From Verrucomicrobiaceae bacterium (GTDB taxonomy: Bacteria; Verrucomicrobiota; Verrucomicrobiia; Verrucomicrobiales; Verrucomicrobiaceae): a stretch of 64,000 nt of DNA. Made by a program: the position numbers and the translations under genes. The notes under the pieces are model-generated. The model made no database searches. It worked only from the letters and a program-made list of their open reading frames with translations, and was not told the origin of the DNA. The stretch covers positions 1,161,060 through 1,225,059 of the forward strand of contig JABTUN010000003.1 in assembly GCA_015075365.1 (NCBI GenBank). The letters are read 5' to 3'. This document shows, in pieces, positions 1 through 9,092 of this stretch (the stretch's first letter is position 1; each line of letters opens with the position of its first letter).

Positions 1-158
1 TCTACGTCTTCGCCATGCAGTGCGTCAGCACCATCGCCATTGTGAAACGCGAAACCGGCTCCTGGAAGTGGGCGCTCCTCCAGCTCGGCTACATGACCGG
101 CACGGCCTATGTCCTGAGCCTCCTCGTGTATCAAATCGGCACCGCGATGGGGTATTGA
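1..158 (+). CDS. feoB: Ferrous iron transport protein B, C-terminal end (partial)
   Basis: Only the last 51 codons are in the window; the reading frame enters at base 3 and stops at 156-158. The peptide contains MQCVSTIAIVKRETGSWKW followed by a hydrophobic segment ending LLVYQIGTAMGY. This is the typical end of the FeoB permease domain, where a conserved Cys-containing membrane segment is followed by a short polar loop and the last helix. FeoB is the GTP-driven Fe(II) importer of the inner membrane. The GTPase domain, and any feoA partner, would lie before the window. No terminator is obvious downstream. Confidence 0.85.
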   Translation, partial: YVFAMQCVSTIAIVKRETGSWKWALLQLGYMTGTAYVLSLLVYQIGTAMGY

Positions 159-491
159 CCGGAGGGCGGGATTGTATTCCCGCCAAGTGTTCGGGTCTAT
201 TGTTCACGCGGTGCCTCACGGCTTCGCACCCCCTTCACCCTCTCAAATGGGCCCGAATGCAATCCGGCCCTCCGATGATGCTCAGAAGGCTGCTGAGGCA
301 CTTGGGCGACGCCTGAGTGGAATGAGGCTGCCCCGCCGCCTGGAAACGGACAGACTTTTGAGAATCTCAAGCCGGATACGGCGGGACTGATGAGACCGGG
401 AGCCACGCGAAGGTACATGCAGGGAAGGAGCTGCGGGAGCGCGCGATGAGCGACTTGAAACTTGGCTGCGAAACTCTAACCCTGTGCCGCC
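159..491. other. Intergenic stretch without recognised gene
   Basis: 333 bases between feoB and the FmdB-like gene. Open frames exist on both strands but have no family resemblance, no start signal and composition of out-of-frame GC-rich DNA. No tRNA, repeat or clear terminator was seen. Confidence 0.5.
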
Positions 492-716
492 ATGCCCACC
501 TACGTTTACGAAACCATCCCAGAGACCGAAGGCGAGACGCCGAAGCGCTTTGAAGTGCGCCAGAGCATGAAGGACGCGCCATTCACGCATCATCCGGACA
601 ACGGAACGCCAGTGCGCCGGGTGCCGGTGGGCGGCACGGGCCTGATGGGCGGTGGCGGCAGCTCCCCAGCCCCACGTGGCGGCGGCGGCTGCGGCAGCGG
701 CTGCGGGTGCCACTGA
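492..716 (+). CDS. FmdB-like small protein lacking the usual zinc-ribbon cysteines
   Basis: 74 aa beginning MPTYVYETI, which matches the start of FmdB/YxxC-type zinc-ribbon proteins (usually MPTYEYRC). In that family two CxxC pairs follow and bind zinc. Here those positions carry no cysteine (ETIPETEGETPKRFEV), so the ribbon is apparently lost. The tail is a low-complexity Gly-rich segment ending CGSGCGCH, with four cysteines and a terminal His that could still bind metal. It lies between feoB and uup on the same strand. The role of the family is poorly known (putative regulator). The family assignment rests mainly on the N-terminus. Confidence 0.6.
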   Translation: MPTYVYETIPETEGETPKRFEVRQSMKDAPFTHHPDNGTPVRRVPVGGTGLMGGGGSSPAPRGGGGCGSGCGCH

Positions 717-777
717 GCAGGAGGAGCGGATTTTTGCGCTGACTTTTAACGCGGGTCCGGCTACTGGCGTGGCCCCC

Positions 778-2676
778 ATGTCGTCCCCCACCACTCAAGC
801 TGTCATCTCCGCGAAAGACCTGCGCCTGCAATTCGGCCTGCAGCAGGTCTTCAACGACGCCACGATGAGCGTGCATGAGGGCGAGAAGCTCGGGCTCGTC
901 GGCCGGAATGGCAGCGGCAAGACCAGCCTCATGCGCATCATCGCAGGCGTGGAGAATCCGGACAGCGGCACCGTTTCACGCCGCAATGGCATGATCGTGG
1001 GCTATCTGGCGCAGGAGTTCACGCTCGATGAAGAGGCCACGGTGCTCGAAAACGTGCGTTCGGGGGCTCAAGCCCTCATCGACATGGTTTCGCGCTACGA
1101 GTCCGGCGACTACAAACCGGAGCAGGAGGCCGATTTGCTGCACCAGATTCAGCTTCACGATGGATGGGGAGTTGAGACACGCATCACCACCGCGATTAAC
1201 GAGCTCGGTGTGCCTGCTTCGGACCGCCTTGTGAAAGGCCTGTCCGGTGGCGAGAAGCGTCGCGTAGCCCTCGCCCGCACACTGGTGGCCCAGCCCGACC
1301 TGCTGCTGCTCGACGAGCCCACGAACCATCTCGACGCCGAGTCCATCGAATGGCTGGAGAAGTTCCTGCGCGACTTCAGCGGCGCGGTGCTCTTTGTCAC
1401 GCACGACCGCTACTTCCTCGACCGCATCGCCACGCGGATCATCGAGATCGACGACGCCCGCATCTACAGCCATCCGGGCAACTACAGCGCGTATTTGGAG
1501 AGCAAGGCGCTGCGTGAATCCGTTGAAGCGAATACCGAACGCCGCCGCCAGGCCTATCTGCGGCATGAGCTGGAGTTTGTGCGGGCTGGTGTGAAGGCGC
1601 AGCGCAGCAAGGCACGCACGCGATTGGATGAGTTTGAGCGCGTGGCAGCCCTCGATGCACCGGAGGAGGAGCTGGTGATGAATTTGATCATCCCGCCCGC
1701 ACCGCCGCTCGCGAACACGGTCGTCGAGGCGAAGGACATCGGCGCGCATGTTGGTGATCGCTGGCTTTTCAGTCACTTGGACCTCAGTTTCGAGCCCGGC
1801 ACCTGCACCGGCATCATCGGCCGCAATGGTTTGGGCAAAACGACCCTGCTGCGCATCCTGATGGGTGAGCAACAACCCGCCGAAGGCTCGGTGGTGATCG
1901 GCAAGCGCACCGTCTTCAACTATGTCGATCAGCAGCGCCTGCTGCTCGATCCTGAAAAGAGCGTGATGGAGGAGGTGGCGGGGCCGAACAGCGACTTCGT
2001 GCAGTTTGGCGATGAGAAGCTGCATGTGCGCACCTACCTGCGGCGCTTCCTGTTCACCGATGAACGCGTCACCATGCGTGTGAAGGAACTCAGCGGTGGC
2101 GAGCAGAGCCGCGTGCTGCTTGCGAAGATCCTCCGACGCGGCGGCAACTTCCTCATTCTCGATGAGCCCACGAACGACCTCGATCTCGCCACCATGCGTG
2201 TGCTGGAGGAGGCGGTGCTCGCCTTTGGCGGTTGCGTGCTCGTTGTGAGCCATGATCGCTACTTCCTCGACCGCGTGTGCGACCGCATCATCGCCTTCGA
2301 AGGCCTCGGACGCATCCACGAGTGCGCCGGGAACTACAGCTACTATCAGGAAAAACGTGCCAAGCAGGCCGCGGCGGAGATTTCCATCGTCAACGTGGCC
2401 GTGAAGAAGGACAAGCCGGCCACCACCAGCTCCAAACCGCGAAAAATGACCAATCGCGAGGTGCGCGAGCTCACCGAGCTCGAAGGCCAGATCGCATCGC
2501 TGGAGTCCGAAATCGCCACAATGGAGGCGGAGCTCAACAATCCCGAGACTTTCGTGAAACTCGGCGCAGCCACGAGCGACTACCTCGCGAAGCTGGAAGC
2601 CAAAAAAGCCGATCTTGATGCCAAATTCATCCGCTGGGCCGAACTGGAGGAGATCAAAGCGCAGTGCGTGGCCTAA
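778..2676 (+). CDS. uup: ABC-F family ATPase, Uup type
   Basis: 632 aa with two tandem ABC ATPase domains and no membrane segments. Domain 1 has Walker A GRNGSGKT (residues 42-49), signature LSGGE (155-159) and Walker B LLLLDEPTNHLD (about 175-186). Domain 2 has GRNGLGKT (about 348), LSGGEQSR (about 438) and FLILDEPTNDLD. A charged linker and a C-terminal coiled coil (about 555-632, rich in Glu/Leu/Lys heptads) are the hallmark of the Uup branch of ABC-F proteins, which act on ribosomes or branched DNA rather than in transport. I chose the ATG at 778 because upstream in-frame codons overlap the FmdB-like gene and encode an Ala-rich shadow. The downstream neighbour is convergent. Confidence 0.92.
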   Translation: MSSPTTQAVISAKDLRLQFGLQQVFNDATMSVHEGEKLGLVGRNGSGKTSLMRIIAGVENPDSGTVSRRNGMIVGYLAQEFTLDEEATVLENVRSGAQALIDMVSRYESGDYKPEQEADLLHQIQLHDGWGVETRITTAINELGVPASDRLVKGLSGGEKRRVALARTLVAQPDLLLLDEPTNHLDAESIEWLEKFLRDFSGAVLFVTHDRYFLDRIATRIIEIDDARIYSHPGNYSAYLESKALRESVEANTERRRQAYLRHELEFVRAGVKAQRSKARTRLDEFERVAALDAPEEELVMNLIIPPAPPLANTVVEAKDIGAHVGDRWLFSHLDLSFEPGTCTGIIGRNGLGKTTLLRILMGEQQPAEGSVVIGKRTVFNYVDQQRLLLDPEKSVMEEVAGPNSDFVQFGDEKLHVRTYLRRFLFTDERVTMRVKELSGGEQSRVLLAKILRRGGNFLILDEPTNDLDLATMRVLEEAVLAFGGCVLVVSHDRYFLDRVCDRIIAFEGLGRIHECAGNYSYYQEKRAKQAAAEISIVNVAVKKDKPATTSSKPRKMTNREVRELTELEGQIASLESEIATMEAELNNPETFVKLGAATSDYLAKLEAKKADLDAKFIRWAELEEIKAQCVA

Positions 2677-2697
2677 ACGCCTCACTTGAAAGCGGAC

Positions 2698-5262
2698 TCA
2701 AGGAGCTGCCGGAGCGATAGCGGCGGTCTGCTGGTTGATCTTTTGACCGGAGGGATCAATGACCTCGACCGTCACAAAAATGATGATGTTTTTGGTCTCG
2801 GTTTGCTTGGCGTTGCTGCGGAACAGCCGTCCGACCATCGGGATGTCTCCGATCACTGGCACCTTGTCATCGACCAAGGTGTGACGCTGGATTTTGGCAC
2901 CGCCAAGCACCACGGTCTGGCCGTCCCACACCTTGACCGAGGTGATCGCTTTTTGGGTCTTGAAGATCGGCTGCAAGATGAGGTTGGGGGTGATCAACTG
3001 TTCGGGAGCGGAGAGTGGCACCCAAGATGTAATTGCCGCGCCACCGCCACCATTGATAGGGAGAAAATTGAGCCGGGCTGGGGAGTAGATGGGCGAACCA
3101 TAGTTCACAAATCCTTCAAAATCGGTCAGTTCCGCTGAAATGTTGACCTCGACGCTGCGGGCGTCCTCTTCGATCACTGGTTCCAGCTCAAGAACCACTC
3201 CCGTCTTGCGCATCTCAAATGCCGTTGGCGTCGTGGGCGTGGCAATGGGCAGGGCAGCCAACGATGCAAGAGTCGCCTGCGGAAGCTGTGGGGGATCAAA
3301 CTCCGTGGGATAAATGAACTCGCGCGTGATATCCACGGTGGCCTTCACGCCGCTCTTGGTGGTGACGCTTGGGGAGGCATTGATGTCCACGCCCTTTTTC
3401 TGGCTCAAACCGCGGAGCACGGTCTGGAACTGCTGAGTTCCATAGATGCCGGCCACCGATAGAAATCCAGGTGCCTGCTGATTGGCGGCGGTGGCGCTGC
3501 CCGTGGCAAGGAGGCTGTCGAGAGCGGTGGAACTGACGGCAAAGCCTCCGCTGCGCAGACCGGAGGTCACCGGACCTCCGCCGCCCGCCCCGCCTGCGGC
3601 TGTAATTGGGACTCCCAGAGGCACCGGACCACCGACGGCCGATTGAACGGGCTGCGTGGGGAATAACACGTTGCCTGCACCGTCTGTGATCGCCGGAATT
3701 CCGGCGAGATTTCCGAAGGGGTAGTTGGTCGCATTGTGGGGGATACCGCTGCCAGAGGTTCCGCCGCCCACGAACAGACTGTTGCTCTGAAGGCCGATTC
3801 CGCCTAGCAGCCAGTCAAATCCAAGTTCATCGAGGTTGGTCTGGTTCACCTCGACCATTCGCACCGTTACCACGGCCATTTTGGGGGCGTTTTTAGCCGC
3901 CATCTCGACCAGCATTTCGACCATCTCCATGTTCGACACCGTGTTACGAACGACCAGCGTGCTCGTAGCGGCGTTGAAACTGGCTGAAGTGCCATCAGGA
4001 AACTGGACCCCACGGCTTTCGAGGAATTCACGAGCCCCCATTCTCCTGAGCGTGAGGCCTCCTCCAGCCGCCGGAGGCTGGGCAAATGGGTCGTTGGCAG
4101 GTGCTTCGGCATTGGGAGCCGCTGGACTGTTCTGGATAAAATCCGGCGGCACCCGGAAGGTGCGCAGTACAATGGAGGAGTTCCGCTCTCCGATGGAGGT
4201 GATTTGCACGGCGAAATCCTCGACCCGGTAGGCCACGGAGGCCATCTCGGTCACATATCGCAACACCTCATCCATCGGAACATTCTCCATGGTGAGGCTG
4301 ATGGGCTTGTTGCCAGCCTCAGGAGGAACATTCACCACAAAATCGATCCCTTTGCCGGATGGGTCGAGGTCCCGGCTGCGAATGCGCAGCAACTCGACGA
4401 CCTCCGAAATAGTAGCGCCCGAGAATTCAACCTTGGGCATGACATAGGCGCGAAGTTTTTCGATGATTTGCTCGCGCCCCGAACGAACGGCCGACAGGGC
4501 AGACGCGGCTGTGCCGAACATGGCGCTGACATCGGACGCAGTAGGAGGAACCTGGGTTTCCCACTTGCGGGACACTTCGCTCAAGAACTTCGCCCTCGTG
4601 TGGTCATAAGCGGATTTAAAGTGGCGTGAACGCTCTTGCTCGGCCTTTTCCATGCCGCGCCGAGCCGCCGAATTCGCCGGATCGATGCGCAGAACATTCT
4701 GATAAAAAGCGAGAGCCCGGTCAAAATCACCAATTTCAAAGGCGGAGCCTGCCAGTGTCAGAAGCCGTTCTACGTCCTTTACTCGCGCCACATGCGATTC
4801 GGTGAGCGCCGGGGGCCATCGATCAGGGTCATCAAACTCAGCGCGAAGTCCGGTGACACGTTTGTCCGATGGGGAGATCGTGAGCAACCGGTCGAGCAAC
4901 TTCGACGCCTCCCCACGTTTTCCTTCAATCATGAACTCGCGGGCACGCAGGCACCCCGCCTGAATATAGCCCTCCAGGGCCACATCTTTTATTTCCTTGG
5001 TGAGAGGGGCGGCTGGGAGCGTCTCAAAAACCGATTCGAAGATCCTCAATGACTCCTCGGTCTTGCCTTGGCGCAGGAGAGTGTCAGCACGCTGGATGTC
5101 ATCCGCGGCTGTGATCACTTTTTGCTGTCGCCTCCCGGCTTCCTGCTCCGCGAGGCGGGCCACCGGGTTCTGGGCATGAATTTGCAGGCCCAACGCCAAA
5201 ACAGCGCTGAAAAGGGCGCAAGTAATCCCAAGGGATGTGGACCAAGTCACGTTCAGAGTCAT
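2698..5262 (-). CDS. Secretin, Amuc_1098-like type IV pilus outer-membrane protein
   Basis: 854 aa. It starts with a signal peptide (about 1-31), followed by a TPR-like helical region (about 45-215) with a typical repeat around DFDRALAFYQNVLRIDP. An STN/N0-like domain follows (about 285-375) and then an N3-like ring (about 415-500) with a Gly/Pro-rich loop. The C-terminal secretin barrel carries the diagnostic VPVIGDIPMVGRLFRS at 801-816. Secretins form the outer-membrane pore of type II/III secretion and type IV pilus machines. The TPR plus secretin layout is that of the Verrucomicrobiota Amuc_1098 family. None of the pilus-assembly genes expected beside that family (PilM/N/O-like) lies next to it; the divergent neighbour is a papain-fold secreted protein. 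Function in a pilus or secretion machine is inferred. Confidence 0.85.
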   Translation of the reverse strand: MTLNVTWSTSLGITCALFSAVLALGLQIHAQNPVARLAEQEAGRRQQKVITAADDIQRADTLLRQGKTEESLRIFESVFETLPAAPLTKEIKDVALEGYIQAGCLRAREFMIEGKRGEASKLLDRLLTISPSDKRVTGLRAEFDDPDRWPPALTESHVARVKDVERLLTLAGSAFEIGDFDRALAFYQNVLRIDPANSAARRGMEKAEQERSRHFKSAYDHTRAKFLSEVSRKWETQVPPTASDVSAMFGTAASALSAVRSGREQIIEKLRAYVMPKVEFSGATISEVVELLRIRSRDLDPSGKGIDFVVNVPPEAGNKPISLTMENVPMDEVLRYVTEMASVAYRVEDFAVQITSIGERNSSIVLRTFRVPPDFIQNSPAAPNAEAPANDPFAQPPAAGGGLTLRRMGAREFLESRGVQFPDGTSASFNAATSTLVVRNTVSNMEMVEMLVEMAAKNAPKMAVVTVRMVEVNQTNLDELGFDWLLGGIGLQSNSLFVGGGTSGSGIPHNATNYPFGNLAGIPAITDGAGNVLFPTQPVQSAVGGPVPLGVPITAAGGAGGGGPVTSGLRSGGFAVSSTALDSLLATGSATAANQQAPGFLSVAGIYGTQQFQTVLRGLSQKKGVDINASPSVTTKSGVKATVDITREFIYPTEFDPPQLPQATLASLAALPIATPTTPTAFEMRKTGVVLELEPVIEEDARSVEVNISAELTDFEGFVNYGSPIYSPARLNFLPINGGGGAAITSWVPLSAPEQLITPNLILQPIFKTQKAITSVKVWDGQTVVLGGAKIQRHTLVDDKVPVIGDIPMVGRLFRSNAKQTETKNIIIFVTVEVIDPSGQKINQQTAAIAPAAP

Positions 5263-5425
5263 GAAGCAGATTTTCGAAACAAGCTCTTTGAATATCAGAA
5301 CTGATCGTCATTCCCAAGGAATTTCTACTCTTGATGACAATTTTCAGCGGGGCTTCGGCCCGGTTGAAATATCTGGTGGATTTTGCTCGCTCTAGTGTCA
5401 TTAAAGACGCCACAAACTCAATTTA

Positions 5426-6757
5426 ATGTCCCAACCCTCAACTTTTCCACCGTCTTCCAGCCCCCTGTGGCGGCGATGGGTGCTCTGCTGCGCCACTATC
5501 TGTTGTTGCTTCCTTAGCCCCCGCAATGCTGTTGCTCAAGTTTTCGGTGTGGGAGATTTGGGCATGCTGGCTAGTCCCGGACAGCCTGTAGTTCCTGGCG
5601 GAAGTGGTTCGGCGTCACCCGCATCGCTAGCGTCAGGATTTCGGTCCACTTCAGGACCCTGGGGGGAACTGATAGGAACGTACATTTACCTTGAGGCTCC
5701 ACAGGCCATGGTGGACACGTTTGCGCTCCCCAGCACGCAGCCGCGTTGGAGTTTTCCAGCCAGCATGAAGGCGGAGCTTCCCTCCCTCCTCCAAAAATTG
5801 GGATTGGAACAGGTGCTGGTCTCGCGATTGCTCTCGCCATCCAACATGGCAGTCGATGGGGACCGTGTGCACTTGCTGCCCACGGCTGCGGAGGTTGAGG
5901 AGTTGCCGACCCTGACCCGCACAGCCCTTTACACCGAACTGGCCAAGTATCCAGACAACGAGTATTGCGTCGATCCGGTGTTGATCGTCGGTGCCAGTGT
6001 GAGTGACTGGTATCGGACCAGCAAATTGCGTCCCGAACTAGTCAGCAAAATAGAAAAGCTGAGCTACTTGCGCGGTGAGACGATCGCTTTTAGCGACATT
6101 CCGGTCATCCTGAACTATGCGCAGTCAGACCTGGAAGCCCGGCAGATCTTCAAGGCCTGCACACGCACGCGATCCCTCATGGTTCGAATTCAAGTGAACA
6201 AAAACACGAATGTTGAGCAACTCCTTAACTACTGGTCTTTCGGAGTGGGAATTCGCCGCAAGGATGTGGAGCCCATCATCCAGTCGATCATTGAATCAGA
6301 CACGTTGAGCGACCTGCCTCTATCCCACATGCTTCCGGCGTTGCCTCGCAAGCTGGTCTACACATACCCTGGTCTGGACATGGCGAAAAACGGTCTCCTG
6401 CCGGATTGTCACTGGACGTCCCTGAACTTTTATAACTTCGAGCCGCATCAGTATCTGCTCGATTCACGTCTGGCGACCAGCCAGGTCCTGGAGCAGTTTA
6501 TTGCGGTAGAGACGCCCTTCGAATTCGGGGATATTCTGTTCTTCCTGGATAATGACACGGGGGACGCGTTTCATTCATGTGTGTATCTCGCCGACGATTT
6601 GGTGTACACCAAGAACGGTCGCAATATCCTGTCCCCGTGGGTCATCTCCACGCTGGAGGATGTGAAGAAGGTTTATCTTTTCCGCGGAAATGGACGCGTG
6701 CAGGGTTTTCGGCGCAAGGATATCTCCGCATCACGCCGGGCTGGAAGCGTGCAATAG
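5426..6757 (+). CDS. Secreted protein with C-terminal NlpC/P60-like (papain-fold) region
   Basis: 443 aa with an N-terminal Cys-rich hydrophobic export signal (about 15-38). I do not recognise the bulk as a named family. Residues about 320-425 look like a divergent NlpC/P60 or related papain fold: DCHWTSLNFYNF puts a candidate nucleophile at Cys328. This is followed by the usual turn-strand FGDILFFLDN and then AFHSCVYLADDLVYTKNG with a candidate His383. NlpC/P60 enzymes cut peptidoglycan peptide bonds. The gene is divergent from the secretin across 163 bp and may be involved in opening or anchoring in the cell wall, which is inference. The middle part (about 100-315) is helical and unassigned. 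Confidence 0.6.
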   Translation: MSQPSTFPPSSSPLWRRWVLCCATICCCFLSPRNAVAQVFGVGDLGMLASPGQPVVPGGSGSASPASLASGFRSTSGPWGELIGTYIYLEAPQAMVDTFALPSTQPRWSFPASMKAELPSLLQKLGLEQVLVSRLLSPSNMAVDGDRVHLLPTAAEVEELPTLTRTALYTELAKYPDNEYCVDPVLIVGASVSDWYRTSKLRPELVSKIEKLSYLRGETIAFSDIPVILNYAQSDLEARQIFKACTRTRSLMVRIQVNKNTNVEQLLNYWSFGVGIRRKDVEPIIQSIIESDTLSDLPLSHMLPALPRKLVYTYPGLDMAKNGLLPDCHWTSLNFYNFEPHQYLLDSRLATSQVLEQFIAVETPFEFGDILFFLDNDTGDAFHSCVYLADDLVYTKNGRNILSPWVISTLEDVKKVYLFRGNGRVQGFRRKDISASRRAGSVQ

Positions 6758-6768
6758 AATCCAGCACG

Positions 6769-7152
6769 TCACGCGGACGTGGCTGCAATCACCTCGATTT
6801 CAACCAGCGCTCCCAAGGGCAGTGCAGCGACGGCCACAGTCGAGCGTGCAGGCTTGTGGCTGTCAAAAGCGTTTTCGTAGACGGGATTGACCTTCGGAAA
6901 GTCAGCCATGCTGGTAAGAAAGACAGTTGCCTTGATGACATCCTTCATTTCGAGTCCTTGGGAGGCAAGCAGGGCGGAGATATTTGCCAGCACTTGTCGT
7001 GCCTGTCCCTCGACATCCGTCGCCTCGATCCTGCCGCTTTCGGGGCAGATTGGAATCTGGCCGGAACAGAACAAAAAGCCGCCATGACGGGCGGCTTGAG
7101 AGTAGGGGCCTACTGCGGCGGGGACATGCGCGGCATTGTTGACAAGATCCAT
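6769..7152 (-). CDS. ridA: RidA family reactive intermediate deaminase
   Basis: 128 aa, normal length for RidA/YjgF/UK114. The start AAHVPAAVGPYSQA is the conserved N-terminal strand and loop. RSTVAVAALP supplies the conserved Arg and VEIEVIAA the conserved Glu that position enamine/imine substrates in the trimer cleft. RidA hydrolyses 2-aminoacrylate and related imines released by PLP enzymes. The ATG at 7152 is preferred over an upstream in-frame start because homologues begin here. It is followed on the same strand side by an ArsC/Spx-like gene but convergent with the papain-fold gene. Confidence 0.9.
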   Translation of the reverse strand: MDLVNNAAHVPAAVGPYSQAARHGGFLFCSGQIPICPESGRIEATDVEGQARQVLANISALLASQGLEMKDVIKATVFLTSMADFPKVNPVYENAFDSHKPARSTVAVAALPLGALVEIEVIAATSA

Positions 7153-7210
7153 GGAGGGATGTTGGGACCGCAGACCGGACCTTGTCAAATGTCATTCATC
7201 GGCATGTGGG

Positions 7211-7570
7211 TCACGTCAACTGCTCCACCCACTCTTTCAGGTTGAATCCGTTCAGGCAGACATGTGACTGGTCATCGATCAGGAAGGGACGTTTCAAGAG
7301 ATTACCATTTCCGGCTAGAAGTTTGAGAATCTCCTGCCGGCTCATGTGGCGGTGCTTTTCACTGAGCCCCAGCCTGCGGTAATCCTGCCCACTGGTGTTG
7401 AAGATGGAGAGGATTTTGCCACCCCGCGCGTCCAACATCGCTTCGATCTCGGCCACGGAGGGCGGTTTGTCACGGATTGGGAGGCAAGTGTGGGCGATTT
7501 CTCGCTCATTCAGCCATTTCACCGCCCGGCGGCAGGTGGAGCATCCGGCATATGTGTAGATTTTCAGCAT
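7211..7570 (-). CDS. ArsC/Spx-family thioredoxin-fold protein
   Basis: 119 aa covering the whole ArsC/Spx fold. It starts KIYTYAGCSTCRRAVKWL, with Cys10 and Cys13 forming a CxxC pair at the start of helix 1, and the C-terminal half has the conserved RPFLID strand. The family includes arsenate reductases, the Spx/MgsR redox regulators and YffB. The CxxC form fits Spx/YffB-like members better than classical glutaredoxin-linked ArsC. No arsenic genes are nearby, so arsenate reductase activity is not supported by context. It lies upstream of ridA on the same strand with a 58-bp gap. Confidence 0.8.
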   Translation of the reverse strand: MLKIYTYAGCSTCRRAVKWLNEREIAHTCLPIRDKPPSVAEIEAMLDARGGKILSIFNTSGQDYRRLGLSEKHRHMSRQEILKLLAGNGNLLKRPFLIDDQSHVCLNGFNLKEWVEQLT

Positions 7571-7765
7571 GGGGCGTCAGACACATGCATTTGAATGTGA
7601 AAGAGGCCAGGGGAAACACTCACGGGGAAAAGCCCGCGTCGGGGCACCATGGGCGTCATGGCATCGGTTGACATGGCTTAGGACGACAATTGAAGGACGA
7701 AGGTCAAACCAGTTGCGACAACCGGTGATTAGGGTTTGATTCCACACGTCAGTGAACAAGCCTGT

Positions 7766-8596
7766 ATGACTGCCCAAATTCGTTTTTCCCCCGCGCTTGC
7801 CGTTCTTGCGGCAGCCTTTCTGCTGGAAGCACCCGCCATGGCGGCCCCGCAAGGCACCCAAGGCGTGCAAAACTTCGATCCCCTGGCTTTTCCCGGGCAG
7901 GTCGTTGATGATGTGGTGGTGCCTGTGCCCAGCGAGGTCTTCTCGGTCCTGGACAAACTGGGCGAGCCGAACTGGAACCATGAGATCCGCGAGGTGGACA
8001 TCCCCACCTCAAGCGACCGCACCCGCCTGTCGTTGCTGTTCGGATACGTCGTCGCAGAAGGCTTCGTGGCCGTGCAGGCGGAGGACAAGGAGGCAGTGAA
8101 GGAGGCCGGGCGTGATGTGATCAGCCTGGCCAAGGCGCTGGGGCTTAGCAAATCCGTTCTCCCGCATGCGCAGAGCATCCTTGACGCGGCGGATCGGAGC
8201 GATTGGAAGGCCATCCGCAAGGAGTTTGACCGCACACAGCAGACCGTGCGTGTGACTATGGAGGAAATGAAGGACGCGGATCTTTCCCAATGTGTCAGCC
8301 TGGGAGGCTGGCTGCGAGGGACAGCCTCGGTCACCTCCGTGGTCAAAAAGGCATTCTCGGCGGATCGCGCCGAGCTTTTGAACCAGCCGATGCTGGTGGA
8401 GCACTTTGTCGCCACGATTGGCAAAATGCCCGCCTCCACCCGGGAGCACGATTTGCTGCGTTCGATCCGGAAAGGGCTGGATGCGGTTTTGGAGCGCATG
8501 GAGAGCGCGGTGGACGGGTTCACCAAGGATGCCGTCGCTGACATCGGCATCACCTGCGAACGGCTGCTCTCTGAGATCACTACCGCCAAGAAATAG
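7766..8596 (+). CDS. Secreted helical protein of unknown function
   Basis: 276 aa. A clear signal peptide (residues 1-27, ending AMAAPQ) supports the ATG at 7766 over an upstream in-frame start. The mature part is polar and mainly helical, with no motif or repeat that I recognise. Its stop (8594-8596) is one base before the start of the next gene, so the two are almost certainly co-translated and probably act together in the periplasm or envelope. Confidence 0.7.
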   Translation: MTAQIRFSPALAVLAAAFLLEAPAMAAPQGTQGVQNFDPLAFPGQVVDDVVVPVPSEVFSVLDKLGEPNWNHEIREVDIPTSSDRTRLSLLFGYVVAEGFVAVQAEDKEAVKEAGRDVISLAKALGLSKSVLPHAQSILDAADRSDWKAIRKEFDRTQQTVRVTMEEMKDADLSQCVSLGGWLRGTASVTSVVKKAFSADRAELLNQPMLVEHFVATIGKMPASTREHDLLRSIRKGLDAVLERMESAVDGFTKDAVADIGITCERLLSEITTAKK

Positions 8597-8597
8597 C

Positions 8598-9059
8598 ATG
8601 AACTCCCCTTGGAATTTCCGCTGGATTCCAGTCCGGCCCATCGTCTTCACGTCCTTCCTTCTGGCTGTATGGACATCCCCGCTACGCGCCACGGTGGACG
8701 AATCCCATGATTACTGCATGGAGGCTGCCACGCCGTTTGTCGAGCAGGGCTTTATCGTCCGGGAAGACTACTGGAACGGCGAGGTCAAGAGCGGGCAGAA
8801 ACTGATGATCTCCCACCAGCTCTTCAAGGGCAACGAATACGCCTTTTGGCTCGGCTCGGCCTCCAGCGGAGTGCAGATGGACATCAAGGTGTTCGATGAG
8901 AAAGGGCAGCCGCTGTCGATGGACAAGAAGACCCAGGAGCACTTTATGAGCGTCCGGGTGAATCCTCCCAAGACCGGGACTTACAAGATCGTGTTTGAGC
9001 TGAAATCGAAGGACTCGACCGAGAGCGTTCTCTGGGCATTGAGCTACGGTTATCGTTAA
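8598..9059 (+). CDS. Small secreted protein, unknown function
   Basis: 153 aa with a signal peptide (hydrophobic core about 13-28, cleavage near TSPLRA). The mature part is predicted beta-rich: strands around QKLMISHQLFKGNEYAFWLG, MDIKVFDEKGQPL and GTYKIVFELKSKD give the look of a small beta-sandwich such as those that occur after secreted peptidases. A single Cys is near the mature N-terminus. It starts one base after the stop of the preceding secreted protein. No family name can be given. Confidence 0.7.
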   Translation: MNSPWNFRWIPVRPIVFTSFLLAVWTSPLRATVDESHDYCMEAATPFVEQGFIVREDYWNGEVKSGQKLMISHQLFKGNEYAFWLGSASSGVQMDIKVFDEKGQPLSMDKKTQEHFMSVRVNPPKTGTYKIVFELKSKDSTESVLWALSYGYR

Positions 9060-9092
9060 TCACTGTGCGACGCCGGGAGCAGCAAGGGCTGA

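Noticed and set aside
652..777. Upstream start of uup at 652
   Set aside because: It would overlap the FmdB-like gene and add an Ala-rich segment with no counterpart in the family.
976..2685. 569-codon open frame antisense to uup
   Set aside because: Shadow frame; uup has both ABC domains intact on the plus strand.
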